Shown here: one piece after another, positions 10,109 through 17,729 of the stretch
How positions within the stretch are numbered: the first letter of the stretch is position 1
Layout of the letters: each line of letters begins with the position of its first letter
From: JAKVJE01 sp047722305
GTDB lineage: Bacteria; Actinomycetota; Actinomycetes; Actinomycetales; Microbacteriaceae
DNA: 64,000 nt
Reading direction: 5' to 3'
Assembly (NCBI GenBank): GCA_047722305.1
Contig: JBDNYM010000002.1
Coordinates: 1 to 64,000, forward strand
Made by a program: the position numbers and the translations under genes
Notes under the pieces: model-generated
What the model was told of the DNA's origin: nothing
Database searches by the model: none
Seen by the model: only the letters and a program-made list of their open reading frames with translations

Positions 10109-11101
10109 CTACTCACCGGGCCGGGGATGGGGCGATCCGGCCGGCCGGAGGCGGGGCACCGGCACCGCCAGCAGCAGCAGACCGGCCAGCAGCACCACCA
10201 TGCCGGCCCCCGCGATCAGGCTGACGTGCTCGTGCAGCACAGCCACCCCCAGGATGGTGGCGGTGAGCGGCTCGGCGATGGTGAGCGTGGAGACCACCGG
10301 GGCCGGCAGCCGTCCCAGCCCCCATCCGAACAGCAGGTAGGCGATCACCGTGGTGACGCCCCCCAGCCACGCCGTCAACCCGGCCCCGGCCGGGGTGAGC
10401 ACCCAGCCGGCCCCGGCGGTCAGCAGCACCGGGAGCGACGCCGCGGCCGCGATGCCGAACATGGCGCCCATCGAGGCGTCCGAGCGCCAGCCGTGATCCA
10501 GCAGCGCCTTGCCCGCCAGCGTGTAGGCGGCGTACGACGCCCCGGCTCCCACCGACGCCAGCACCCCCAGCGGGGAGATCGGAGCCGCACCGCCGCCCAG
10601 TTCCTCCAGCAGCCCGCTCACCAGCACCACGCCCGCCAGCGTCAGCACGGTCGCGACCAGCCACCGCCTCGCCGGGGCGCGGCGGTGCAGGACGGCGTCG
10701 ATGATCCCCGTCGCGATCGGCGCCGACCCCAGCGCGATCACCGTGCCCACCGCCACCCCGTTCATCCGCGTGCCCGAGAAGAACAGCGGCTGGTAGGCGA
10801 GCACGCCCAGCGCGCCCACCGCGAGGACGGCGGAGGCGGCGGCTGGGCCAAGGCGGGGATGCGGATGGTCGCCGGGAGCGGGGGCGGGATCGGCCTGGCC
10901 GGCACGCCCCGCGTCCACGCCGCCGCCGCGTCCACGCCGCAACCGCGGCAGGACGGCGATGGTCGCCAGCAGCGCCCCGCCCACCAGGATGCGCGCCGCC
11001 CCCACCGCGATCGGCGAGGCCGGCACGTCGGCCAGGGCCTGAGCGGTGCCCGTGGTGCCGAAGCAGACGGCGGCCAGGATCACGGCCAGGACGGGCAACA
11101 T
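10109..11101 (-). CDS. EamA-family (DMT superfamily) transporter
   Basis: A predicted ten-helix inner-membrane exporter built from two EamA repeats (about residues 1-150 and 185-320). It starts with LPVLAVILAAVCFGTTGTAQ, the typical first helix of the drug/metabolite transporter superfamily. A Pro/Asp-rich loop of about 30 residues follows helix 2. I chose the ATG at 11101, directly before the first helix; an upstream in-frame start adds 28 non-hydrophobic residues. The substrate cannot be inferred. It lies 74 bp upstream of argS on the same strand, probably as a separate unit. Confidence 0.85.
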   Translation of the reverse strand: MLPVLAVILAAVCFGTTGTAQALADVPASPIAVGAARILVGGALLATIAVLPRLRRGRGGGVDAGRAGQADPAPAPGDHPHPRLGPAAASAVLAVGALGVLAYQPLFFSGTRMNGVAVGTVIALGSAPIATGIIDAVLHRRAPARRWLVATVLTLAGVVLVSGLLEELGGGAAPISPLGVLASVGAGASYAAYTLAGKALLDHGWRSDASMGAMFGIAAAASLPVLLTAGAGWVLTPAGAGLTAWLGGVTTVIAYLLFGWGLGRLPAPVVSTLTIAEPLTATILGVAVLHEHVSLIAGAGMVVLLAGLLLLAVPVPRLRPAGSPHPRPGE

Positions 11102-11213
11102 ACGGTCATCATCCCACGCCGCCTCGCGGCGAGCCCGGTAGAATGGCACCCCATAGCTCGCCCGTGCTTGGCCCAGCACCAGCATGCATCAACGGATACA
11201 GAGAGAAGCAACC

Positions 11214-11768
11214 ATGTCGACATCCGGAACCATATCCGAGGATCGCATCGTGAACACCCTACGGAAGTTCGTCGGGGTGACCGGGATCGTGGCGCTCGTC
11301 ATCGGCATCGTCATCCTGGTGTGGCCGGGACACAGCGCCGCCGCGGTCGCCGCCATCATCGCCGTCTACGCACTGGTGGTCGGGATCGTCTACCTCGCGA
11401 CGGCCATCTTCGACCGCGGCGACAGGGCCTGGGCACGCATCGGCCAGGGCCTCCTCGGGGCGCTGTTCGTCGTCGCCGGGATCGTCGCCCTCTCGAACCT
11501 GGGCGCGGCCACCGCCGTGCTGGGCATCGTGCTCGGCATCACCGTCGGCATCGTATGGGTCCTGGAAGGCGTGCTGCAGCTCGCCTACATCTCCCGCACC
11601 CCACGGCCCGGCTGGACCGTGTTCTCCGCCGTCATCAGCCTCATCGCCGGCGTGCTCGTGCTGCTCTCCCCACTGTGGGGCGCCGCCGTGCTCTGGCTGT
11701 TCCTCGGCATCTCGCTGGTGGTCATCGGCATCTCGCAGATCATCCGCGCCTTCACGCTCAAGAAATAG
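11214..11768 (+). CDS. DUF308 (HdeD-like) membrane protein
   Basis: A 184-residue integral membrane protein with six predicted helices in three repeated two-helix units, the HdeD/DUF308 pattern. Examples are GIVALVIGIVILVWPGHSA and LFVVAGIVALSNLGAA. In enterobacteria HdeD is linked to acid resistance; in actinobacteria the role is unknown. The start at 11214 is preceded by a GAGAGAAG Shine-Dalgarno sequence, which makes it better than the in-frame ATG 30 bp upstream. It ends about 100 bp before the tRNA gene. Confidence 0.85.
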   Translation: MSTSGTISEDRIVNTLRKFVGVTGIVALVIGIVILVWPGHSAAAVAAIIAVYALVVGIVYLATAIFDRGDRAWARIGQGLLGALFVVAGIVALSNLGAATAVLGIVLGITVGIVWVLEGVLQLAYISRTPRPGWTVFSAVISLIAGVLVLLSPLWGAAVLWLFLGISLVVIGISQIIRAFTLKK

Positions 11769-11867
11769 CCCGGGGCATTCGTCCCGGTCGCGTTCGCACT
11801 CGGGTCTCGGCCGCCCTCCCCACCACTGCCGCGGAATGGTAGCCTTGACCCTTGCGTGAACGCGCAG

Positions 11868-11941
11868 GCGCCCATAGCTCAGCTGGATAGAGCGTTGGTT
11901 TCCGGTACCAGAGGTCAGGGGTTCGAATCCCCTTGGGCGCA
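11868..11941 (+). tRNA. tRNA-Arg, anticodon CCG
   Basis: A complete cloverleaf: 7-bp acceptor stem GCGCCCA/TGGGCGC, D arm GCTC/GAGC, anticodon stem TTGGT/ACCAG around loop TTCCGGT (anticodon CCG, reading CGG), and T arm AGGGG-TTCGAAT-CCCCT. Discriminator A follows and CCA is not encoded. Its 3' half is repeated at 18847-18895, so it served as the integration site of the adjacent prophage and was rebuilt intact on integration. Confidence 0.95.
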
Positions 11942-11942
11942 C
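11894..11942 (+). repeat. attL: attL: 3' half of tRNA-Arg(CCG)
   Basis: This 49-bp segment, from the anticodon stem to just past the discriminator base, recurs at 18847-18895 in the same orientation with two mismatches. Direct repeats of a tRNA 3' end at both edges of a gene block are the standard footprint of tyrosine-recombinase integration. Confidence 0.85.
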
Positions 11943-11950
11943 ATCAAGAA

Positions 11951-11989
11951 AGGCCCCGAGATCAGCATAACCAAGCCGATCCGGGGCCT
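11951..11989 (+). terminator. Hairpin directly after tRNA-Arg
   Basis: The arms AGGCCCCG and CGGGGCCT enclose a further GATC/GATC pairing and a 14-nt loop, followed by TTCCC. It lies 10 bp past the tRNA and on the phage side of attL, so it would now end the tRNA transcript. The ancestral terminator is probably the hairpin at 18963-18985. Confidence 0.55.
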
Positions 11990-12766
11990 TTCCCATACCA
12001 TCCCCGCATCAGTCGTAGAGGCGCTGGTGTACCCACAGGTGTACCCGATGGGCTGTGGAGAACAGGTGAACTGTGGGCCCGTGCTGCACACTGTCTCCAT
12101 GACCTTCCCCTGCTGCCATGGTGTGCTAATCCCCGTCGAGGACCGCTGGGGTGTCGGCCGGCGCATCAGCGCCCACCTCGAGGCCATGCGGATCACCACC
12201 GCCCGGCAGCTGCGCGACGCCGACCTGAAGCAGGTCCGCAAGCGCTTCAACGTCAACTTGGCCCGGACCGTGCTCGAGCTGCGCGGCACGCCCTGCATCG
12301 ACATCGAAGACCGCGACGCCGAGCGCACCGGGCAGGTGATGTTCAGCAGGTCGTTCTCCACCCCCGTCACCACTGAGACCGAGATGCACCAGGTGCTCGC
12401 CATCTACGCGCAGAACGTCACCCGCAGACTGCGAGCCCAGCACTCCGCCGCCGGCGCGGTCTGGGCGTTCGCGGCCACGTCCTGGTACGTGCAGCCCGTC
12501 CACGAGATCTCCGACGCCACCACCCTGGCCGAGCCCACCAGCGACCCGGTCACCGTGCTCCGCATGGCCCTGCGGCTCATCCAGCCCCGGCTCATCCCCG
12601 GCAAACGCTACGTGCGCGCCGGGATCAGCCTGTCCGGGCTCGTCCCCGCCGGGCTCCAGCCCATGCTCCCCGGCTTCGGCACCGACCAGCGTCACGCCGC
12701 CATTGGCCACGTCATCGACCACGTCAACGCCGCGGTCGGTCGGGATGCGCTCGGACTCGGCCTAGC

Positions 12767-13876
12767 TGTGATGTCCAGGGACGTTGTTTCGGCGACACGG
12801 CCGTGAGGAGCTGAGAGGCAAGGGCCTCCGGTTGTGGAGTGGAGCTGTTGAGTTCAACCGCTTCACGAACCAGGAGGCCCTCGTGTCCCACGCTAATGCT
12901 GCCCTGACCTCGCGCGCCCGTCTTCGGTTGGCGCGCTTGATCGTCGAGGACGGATGGTCACCATCGGTCGCGGCGAAGATGTTCATGGTCTCGCCGGTCA
13001 CGGCCAGGAAGTGGGCGGCCCGGTTCCGAACCGAGGGGCCGACCGGGATGACGGATCGTTCGAGCCGCCCACGGTCGATGCCGGCGAGGACACCACTGCC
13101 CGTCGTCAAGCGGATTGTGAAGGCGAGGTGGCGACGGCGTCTCGGGCCGGCCCAGATCGCTGGCGAGCTCGGACTGGCCGCCTCGACCGTCCATGCGGTC
13201 TTGGTGCGTTGCCGCATCAACCGGCTCTCCGCGATCGATCGGGTCACGGGAGAACCGATCCGACGCTACGAGCACGATCACCCTGGCTCGCTGATCCACG
13301 TCGACGTCACAAAATTCGGCAACATCCCCGATGGCGGCGGCTGGCGGTTCGTCGGCCGCGTCCAGGGCGAACGCAACCGCGAAGCCACCGCGACCCGCAC
13401 GAAGAAAAGGAACCACCGTTACGAGCCGAGGCTCGGCACTGCGTTCGTGCACACCGTCATCGACGACCACTCCCGCGTCGCCTACGCCGAGATTCGCTCC
13501 GACGAGAAGGCCACCACCGCGATCGATGTCCTCGAACGCGCCGTCGCCTGGTTTGCCGAACACGGCGTCAGCGTCGAGCGTGTCCTCTCCGACAACGGCT
13601 CCGCCTACAAGTCCCACGCCTGGCGCGATGCCTGCGCAGAGCTCGGGATCACCCCGAAGAAGACTCGCCCCTACCGGCCACAGACCAACGGGAAGATCGA
13701 ACGATTCCACCGCACCCTCGCCGATGGTTGGGCCTACGCCCGCTTCTATCGATCCGACGCCGAACGTCGAGCCGCGCTACCCGGCTGGCTGCACTTCTAC
13801 AATCATCACAGGCGACACTCCGCCATCGGAGCCCCACCCATCAGCAGGATCGAAAACAACCTACCTGGACATCACA
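12767..13876 (+). mobile_element. IS481-family insertion sequence, 1110 bp
   Basis: The ends are imperfect inverted repeats beginning TGTGATGTCCAGG, with GTTGTTT further in on both sides. The element is flanked by a 6-bp direct duplication CCTAGC (12761-12766 and 13877-13882). It contains one transposase gene and sits in the C-terminal part of the umuC remnant. The duplication is perfect, suggesting a fairly recent insertion. Confidence 0.92.
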
Positions 13877-13881
13877 CCTAG
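12883..13881 (+). CDS. IS481-family transposase
   Basis: A 332-residue DDE transposase. The N-terminal helix-turn-helix (about residues 10-110) contains RLRLARLIVEDGWSPSVAA. The rve integrase core has catalytic Asp in LIHVDVTKFG and in VIDDHSRVAYAE, and a Glu in TNGKIERFHRTL followed by the typical WAYARFY stretch. The GTG start at 12883 is preceded by AGGAGG; an earlier in-frame ATG adds 33 unrelated residues. The stop codon TAG (13879-13881) lies outside the element, in the duplicated target CCTAGC, so the reading frame borrows its terminator from host DNA. The core motifs look intact. Confidence 0.93.
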   Translation: MSHANAALTSRARLRLARLIVEDGWSPSVAAKMFMVSPVTARKWAARFRTEGPTGMTDRSSRPRSMPARTPLPVVKRIVKARWRRRLGPAQIAGELGLAASTVHAVLVRCRINRLSAIDRVTGEPIRRYEHDHPGSLIHVDVTKFGNIPDGGGWRFVGRVQGERNREATATRTKKRNHRYEPRLGTAFVHTVIDDHSRVAYAEIRSDEKATTAIDVLERAVAWFAEHGVSVERVLSDNGSAYKSHAWRDACAELGITPKKTRPYRPQTNGKIERFHRTLADGWAYARFYRSDAERRAALPGWLHFYNHHRRHSAIGAPPISRIENNLPGHHT

Positions 13882-13982
13882 CCGGACTCCAAGCCCCGCC
13901 CGACTGGCAGATGAAACGCGACCTGCTCTCCAACCGCGGCACCACCCACTGGGCCGAACTCGCCACCGTTCACGCTCAATGA

Positions 13983-14239
13983 CCGTCCGTCCTCGGCGAA
14001 GTGGGGCACGGATGCAGTTGTATCTGAAACCTTCCAGTTGTTCATCGGAGGCTATCGTGTGTTAATCTTCGTTAACGGCCAAAGGCCCCGCGTCCGGGGC
14101 CAATAGCTTGTGTCGACAATGAAGACACTTGGATTCCTCAGGATCCTGCGGGGCTAGAGACGAGCTGCTACTCGTCCTCCCCGGCGGCTCTCCTCACCTT
14201 CGTCTGGCGTTTGCGGAGGAGAGCCGTACCTCTATCGGC
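13983..14239. other. Intergenic stretch with a terminator-like hairpin
   Basis: No convincing gene. A 7-bp GC stem (GGCCCCG/CGGGGCC, 14084-14101) with a 4-nt loop could terminate transcription from either side; a nearby GTTAATCTTCGTTAAC is partly palindromic. Base composition is lower in GC than the chromosome. Confidence 0.5.
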
Positions 14240-14725
14240 TTACTCATGGTCATCTCGCTCGGTCGTACCCGTCTCGGCCTTCGAGGCGGAAGCATAGAGG
14301 CCATCTGAGAGCTCGACAATGAGACCCCGTTCGACGGCACGCGCAAAAGCAGTGAAGGCCGCGTTTCGCGGCTTCTTCCAAGCTTTGGCTTGTTCCAGCG
14401 AGACCAGTGAATTAACGACTTGTTCACGGGAAAGTGGCTGATCGGAGGCAGCTAATACCTCCTGAACTAATTTTGATGACCTGACTCGTTTCGATTTGTT
14501 CCCGGGCGCCGCATTCTGAACAGGCTTGTCAATCTGCAAAGAGTGCCGTTCACCTGTCGATGAAGAGAAACCCAACTGCTCGATTGTGCGTAAGGTACTC
14601 AAAATGTCTGACCGTTGAGCCTGCAGTGCTGTGAGGCGCTTCTGGAGATCAGAGATTTTGCCTTCTGTCTCCTGAAACTTGTTCTGGAGTTTCTGCTGAA
14701 GCTCTCGCACTGTCGTATCGGCCAT
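14240..14725 (-). CDS. Hypothetical coiled-coil protein with possible winged-helix C-terminus
   Basis: I do not recognise a named family. Residues 1-50 form a heptad-rich coiled coil (VRELQQKLQNKFQETEGKIS). A Lys/Arg-rich linker (GNKSKRVRSS) follows near residue 75, then a compact domain near residues 85-150 (LVQEVLAASDQPLSREQVVN). Its helix-helix-sheet pattern resembles a winged helix, ending GLIVELSDGLYA. The combination would suit a small DNA-binding or regulatory protein, which is inference. Codon use is distinctly lower in GC than the flanking chromosome, consistent with the prophage. It has its own upstream region and is the first minus-strand gene after the IS. Confidence 0.6.
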   Translation of the reverse strand: MADTTVRELQQKLQNKFQETEGKISDLQKRLTALQAQRSDILSTLRTIEQLGFSSSTGERHSLQIDKPVQNAAPGNKSKRVRSSKLVQEVLAASDQPLSREQVVNSLVSLEQAKAWKKPRNAAFTAFARAVERGLIVELSDGLYASASKAETGTTERDDHE

Positions 14726-14832
14726 GCGCCCATACTAGCAGTCCCCGACACGTATATCGATGTGGATGGGGAATTTCTTTGAAAGAATTTCGTCGTGTCA
14801 AAAGTGACACACCATGAGTACACGACACGACA

Positions 14833-14872
14833 AGCGCCCCGCCACCACCTCAAAGGGTGATGACGGGGCGCT
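14833..14872 (-). terminator. Strong hairpin downstream of a small membrane protein gene
   Basis: The arms AGCGCCCCG and CGGGGCGCT are perfectly complementary, with further internal pairing around CACC/GGGTG. It lies immediately after the stop at 14880 on the minus strand. A closely related hairpin follows the gene at 15480, so the pair is a duplicated terminator module. Confidence 0.7.
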
Positions 14873-14879
14873 GGTGGCG

Positions 14880-15092
14880 TTACCGGCGCAGGATGCCGAT
14901 GAATGCGGCGATGCCGGTGGCGAGGATGAGCCAGGGCGTGGCGACGATGAGCCCCGACCGGATACCACTCAGGATGGCTGTGAGAGCCGGGTCGCCGGGG
15001 GCGGCGAGCAGTGCCGTAGCGATTGCCAGCACCCCCCACATCATCAGGGCGGCGGCGATCCCGCCGAGCACCGACCACAGCACGCGTTTCAT
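14880..15092 (-). CDS. Small two-helix membrane protein, prophage region
   Basis: 70 residues. It starts MKRVLWSVLGGIAAALMM, has a second hydrophobic segment near residues 45-65 (GLIVATPWLILATGIAAFIG), and ends in Arg-Arg. Size and topology fit phage holin or holin-accessory proteins, and the gene lies near the endolysin, but no sequence family is recognisable. A longer in-frame reading upstream to 15245 is not hydrophobic and lacks a good ribosome site, so I took the ATG at 15092. It is followed by a strong terminator hairpin. Confidence 0.55.
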   Translation of the reverse strand: MKRVLWSVLGGIAAALMMWGVLAIATALLAAPGDPALTAILSGIRSGLIVATPWLILATGIAAFIGILRR

Positions 15093-15237
15093 GAGCCCCA
15101 GCGTAGAGGCCCCCACTGACACGAAGAGCGCCCCACCGGGGACGGACGGCCTATTGGGCAGAGATCCCAGTTTCTGGCGTGTCTGAGCTGTATCGGTCAT
15201 CCTGTGCCTATGTGAGCCAAGCGGCGAGGAGGCCGGC

Positions 15238-15384
15238 ATGGGCATTTACATCATCACTTACCGGATTCGGGAAGGGCGCCCCATGGTCGGGGCAGTCTCC
15301 AAGGTCCAGCGCGGTACGGACACCACCCAGGTGAAGCGCGTCGAGGCCGGTCAGCTGCTGCGACGACTGCGGCGAGCAGCCTGA
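15238..15384 (+). CDS. Small basic protein, 48 residues
   Basis: It starts at ATG 15238 after a GGCGAGGAGG ribosome-binding site and reads MGIYIITYRIREGRPM, a basic region, then QLLRRLRRAA before TGA. The predicted form is a short beta hairpin followed by a basic helix. No family is recognised. The strong Shine-Dalgarno sequence and the clean placement between two minus-strand genes support a real gene, but the length is small. Confidence 0.45.
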   Translation: MGIYIITYRIREGRPMVGAVSKVQRGTDTTQVKRVEAGQLLRRLRRAA

Positions 15385-15429
15385 CCCAGGATGAGGAGGC
15401 TCTCCGTGTCAGCGAGAGTTAACCCCGAA

Positions 15430-15469
15430 AGCGCCCCGCCCCACCCGGTGAAGGGTGAGACGGGGCGCT
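15430..15469 (-). terminator. Strong hairpin downstream of the holin-like gene
   Basis: The arms AGCGCCCCG and CGGGGCGCT are separated by CCCACCC/GGGTGAG pairing. It is nearly the same as the hairpin at 14833-14872 and lies about 10 bp beyond the stop at 15480 on the minus strand, a good position for an intrinsic terminator of the lysis genes. Confidence 0.7.
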
Positions 15470-15479
15470 GGTGCTGGGG

Positions 15480-15824
15480 TCAGGCGGTGTGATGCCCGTC
15501 GTCGATGCTAACTACCGGCGGTGCGGCGGTGATGGCCACCTTGGGGGCCTGGGCGGCCGCGGCCGCAGCGGTGGTCCCGTCCACGATCTTCTGAATGGCG
15601 GCGTAGACCGTCTGGGAGACGCCGACGACGGCGGCGAGGGCGACGCCGACCGTGGTGGAGTGGAAGCCTCCAGTGATGGCGACAGCCACGACACCGAGCA
15701 GCACGGCGACACAGAGAGAGAAGACCGCACGCCAGGCGAGCGGAACGTACTGTTTGGTCACCTGCACGATCACAGGTGACAGGAGCCCCGCGACGGCAAG
15801 GGCGATGGTGGATGCAGTGTCCAT
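15480..15824 (-). CDS. Holin-like small membrane protein
   Basis: 114 residues with an N-terminal hydrophobic helix (TIALAVAGLLSPVIVQVTK), a second one (AVFSLCVAVLLGVVAVAIT), a third amphipathic or hydrophobic segment (VGVALAAVVGVSQTVYAAI) and an Ala-rich tail ending HHTA. The ATG is preceded by AAGGAA. It lies 22 bp downstream of the GH25 endolysin gene on the same strand, the classic endolysin-holin order of actinophages. A holin would make the membrane lesion that times lysis; the assignment rests on size, topology and context. Confidence 0.65.
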   Translation of the reverse strand: MDTASTIALAVAGLLSPVIVQVTKQYVPLAWRAVFSLCVAVLLGVVAVAITGGFHSTTVGVALAAVVGVSQTVYAAIQKIVDGTTAAAAAAQAPKVAITAAPPVVSIDDGHHTA

Positions 15825-15846
15825 GATGATTCCTTTCAGTGGATGG

Positions 15847-16911
15847 TCAGAAAAGGAAGCCAGCGTTGAGGGCGCGCTGCCAGGCGGCGACGGTGCGGGG
15901 ACCGAGGCGACCGTCTTCGGCAAGGGAGCCATAGCGATGTTGGTTGAGCCAGAACTGCAGTCTCCGGGTGGTCTGGGGGCCCCACTGGGCATCGGCCGGG
16001 AGGCCAAGGGCCCGCTGGAACGCGCGCACAAACGTCGAGCCCGACAGGCCTGCGGTCCTCGAGGTGAGGTTCGGGGCCGACCGGCGCGCGAACAGGCTCT
16101 GAGCGGAGACGACACCATCGATGGGGGTTCCGGCGAGCTGCTGGGCGCGGGACACGCTCCTCGACCCGGCCACCCCGTCCACGGCGAGGCGCACGTCGGG
16201 AACGATGCCCGTGTCTGGGATCACGCCGGACGGGGACGGCACCGTGGTGGTGGGACGCGTGCCGGAGGTCACGTCGAGATCCACGTCCCCTGAGATGCCG
16301 GGGACTCGGCCGACCGACGTCCACTGATGGGCGATCACAGATCCCCAGGCTGGCGTGGACGGCCAGCCGTGGTAGCGGCCGTCATTGAGGCCGTAGTTCG
16401 CCACACAGAGACTAACTGCCTGGTTGCGAACGGGCTGGAAGTTGATGGGCCCGTTCGCCACGGACGAGCTCATGTAGATGGCGAGTTCGGAAGACGGGTG
16501 CAGTGCCCGCATTTCCTGGGCCCAGCCGATCGCCCGGTCGAGTGTCGCATACGCCCCCTCGAAGTCGAGCACGATCACATCCGCCGCGTGGAGGTTGTGA
16601 AGGGTGGCGGACTGCCGATCCGCCTGCCATGCACCACTCTCCGAGGAGATGAAGGCGTAGTGCCACACGCTCAGCCCGGAAGCGTGGGCGCCGTCCACGT
16701 TGCGGACATAGGTGGGATCCTGCCAAGTGCCTTCCATCTGCTTGACGCCGGCAAACGTCTTCCCCGCCGCACGGACGGCGGTCCAGTTGATGGTCCCATC
16801 CCAGTTGGACACGTCCACGCCGTCATCTGCGAGCGCAGGCGCGGCCCCTCCCAGGATGAGTGCGACGGCCACGACGAACGCCACACAGGCGAGTGCGAGT
16901 TTCCTTGTCAT
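15847..16911 (-). CDS. Secreted GH25 muramidase (phage endolysin-like) with C-terminal cell-wall-binding repeats
   Basis: Residues 1-28 are a signal peptide ending AAPALA. Residues 30-205 form a glycoside hydrolase family 25 lysozyme domain. It begins GVDVSNWDGTINW and contains the catalytic acidic motif VIVLDFEGAY near residue 113. GH25 enzymes cut the MurNAc-GlcNAc bond of peptidoglycan. After a Thr/Pro/Ser linker, the C-terminal 120 residues carry peptidoglycan-binding-like repeats (for example DGRLGPRTVAAWQRALN). The presence of a signal peptide means it could be exported without a holin. The holin-like gene follows directly. Confidence 0.88.
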   Translation of the reverse strand: MTRKLALACVAFVVAVALILGGAAPALADDGVDVSNWDGTINWTAVRAAGKTFAGVKQMEGTWQDPTYVRNVDGAHASGLSVWHYAFISSESGAWQADRQSATLHNLHAADVIVLDFEGAYATLDRAIGWAQEMRALHPSSELAIYMSSSVANGPINFQPVRNQAVSLCVANYGLNDGRYHGWPSTPAWGSVIAHQWTSVGRVPGISGDVDLDVTSGTRPTTTVPSPSGVIPDTGIVPDVRLAVDGVAGSRSVSRAQQLAGTPIDGVVSAQSLFARRSAPNLTSRTAGLSGSTFVRAFQRALGLPADAQWGPQTTRRLQFWLNQHRYGSLAEDGRLGPRTVAAWQRALNAGFLF

Positions 16912-16971
16912 GAAAGCCTCTCTTAACGACGAAAGCCACCCGGAGGCGGCTTGTTACAGGCGTGTTTCAGT

Positions 16972-17718
16972 TCAGAGCTGGGCGATATCGGTCTGGAGTT
17001 GGTCGAGGTTCAGGCCGTTCGGGGAGATGCCCGAACCGTTGACATCCTCGGGGCTCAAGTAACACCACTGTTCGTCTGCGAGGGCCTCCCAGAACCGCCA
17101 CGTCATGCGGAAGAGTCGCCCCCAGCTGATGACGTGGATGAACTGGGTGTCGTAGGCGATGGCGGCGATGTAGTGGCCGCCCACGATGTCGGGCTCACCC
17201 TGGGGGAGGTCCCAAATGTCGGAGCCGGCCTGCACCGCATCCATCATCTGCTGCGGAACCTGGATGCCAAGCCCGCACACGTCGAACAGGCTGATCGACT
17301 GCCGCACCTCGGTCGCATTGTGGGCGACGCCGAGGCCGACTGCGATCTTGTGTGCCGACCCAGCGGAGTCGATGAGGCCGTGGGTGCGCCTGTAGCGAAC
17401 CACGTCCGCGACGCATGACCCCTGGTCGCTAGACGGGTCGGTGGGGTTGTAGCCGGTCACGTCGCTGTACATTGCGATCACGTCAACGTCTGTGATGGGT
17501 GCGTCGGGGCGTCCGTTGTGCGACTCCCAGAACAGAGTCTCATGCGCCGGCCCCGCGATCGCACAGTCCCCCAGCCGGTCGTTGGCGAACACGTTGCTGT
17601 CTGCCAGATGCAGCGCATCCAGATTCGCCGTTGCTGGCGGATCCGCCAGGGCAACCGCGTAGGTCCGCAGTTTCAGCGGCGCTTCACGAGGGGCCAGTTT
17701 GCCGAGCTTCAGCGACAT
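16972..17718 (-). CDS. Papain/C39-like cysteine protease-fold protein of phage type
   Basis: A 248-residue protein without a signal peptide. A candidate catalytic cysteine lies in NDRLGDCAIAGPAHE near residue 52, and a candidate histidine in VGGHYIAAIAYD near residue 182, the order seen in papain/C39-fold hydrolases. Aromatic residues near the C-terminus (RMTWRFWEAL) fit a core fold. Similar proteins occur beside lysis genes in actinophages, but their role is unsettled. The ATG is preceded by AGGAGAA, a strong ribosome site that overlaps the start of the divergent gene at 17730. Upstream of the endolysin on the same strand, it is probably in the same transcription unit. Confidence 0.6.
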   Translation of the reverse strand: MSLKLGKLAPREAPLKLRTYAVALADPPATANLDALHLADSNVFANDRLGDCAIAGPAHETLFWESHNGRPDAPITDVDVIAMYSDVTGYNPTDPSSDQGSCVADVVRYRRTHGLIDSAGSAHKIAVGLGVAHNATEVRQSISLFDVCGLGIQVPQQMMDAVQAGSDIWDLPQGEPDIVGGHYIAAIAYDTQFIHVISWGRLFRMTWRFWEALADEQWCYLSPEDVNGSGISPNGLNLDQLQTDIAQL

Positions 17719-17729
17719 ATCATTCTCCT

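Larger units (their letters stand above)
12088..13982 (+). pseudogene. umuC: umuC-like Y-family DNA polymerase remnant, N-truncated and split by IS481
   Basis: From about 12138 the translation matches the C-terminal part of UmuC. DRWGVGRRISAHLEAM corresponds to the helix-hairpin-helix of the thumb, and MFSRSFSTPVT begins the little-finger domain. The palm and finger domains with the catalytic acidic residues are absent, so it cannot be a polymerase. The frame is interrupted at 12766 by the IS. Joining 12766 to 13883 (removing the IS plus one 6-bp duplication) restores the same frame, which ends DWQMKRDLLSNRGTTHWAEL and then TGA at 13980-13982, as in intact UmuC tails. The first codons (12088-12137) have no family match. 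Confidence 0.85.

Noticed and set aside
11259..11996. Minus-strand frame across the DUF308 gene and tRNA
   Set aside because: Opposite strand of a clear membrane protein and of tRNA; the tRNA part gives the familiar spurious peptide.
12000..12060. Possible integrase C-terminal tail on the minus strand (GYTCGYT-like reading next to attL)
   Set aside because: It resembles tails of some actinophage integrases, but no catalytic Arg/His/Tyr region precedes it and the match is too short to support a gene.
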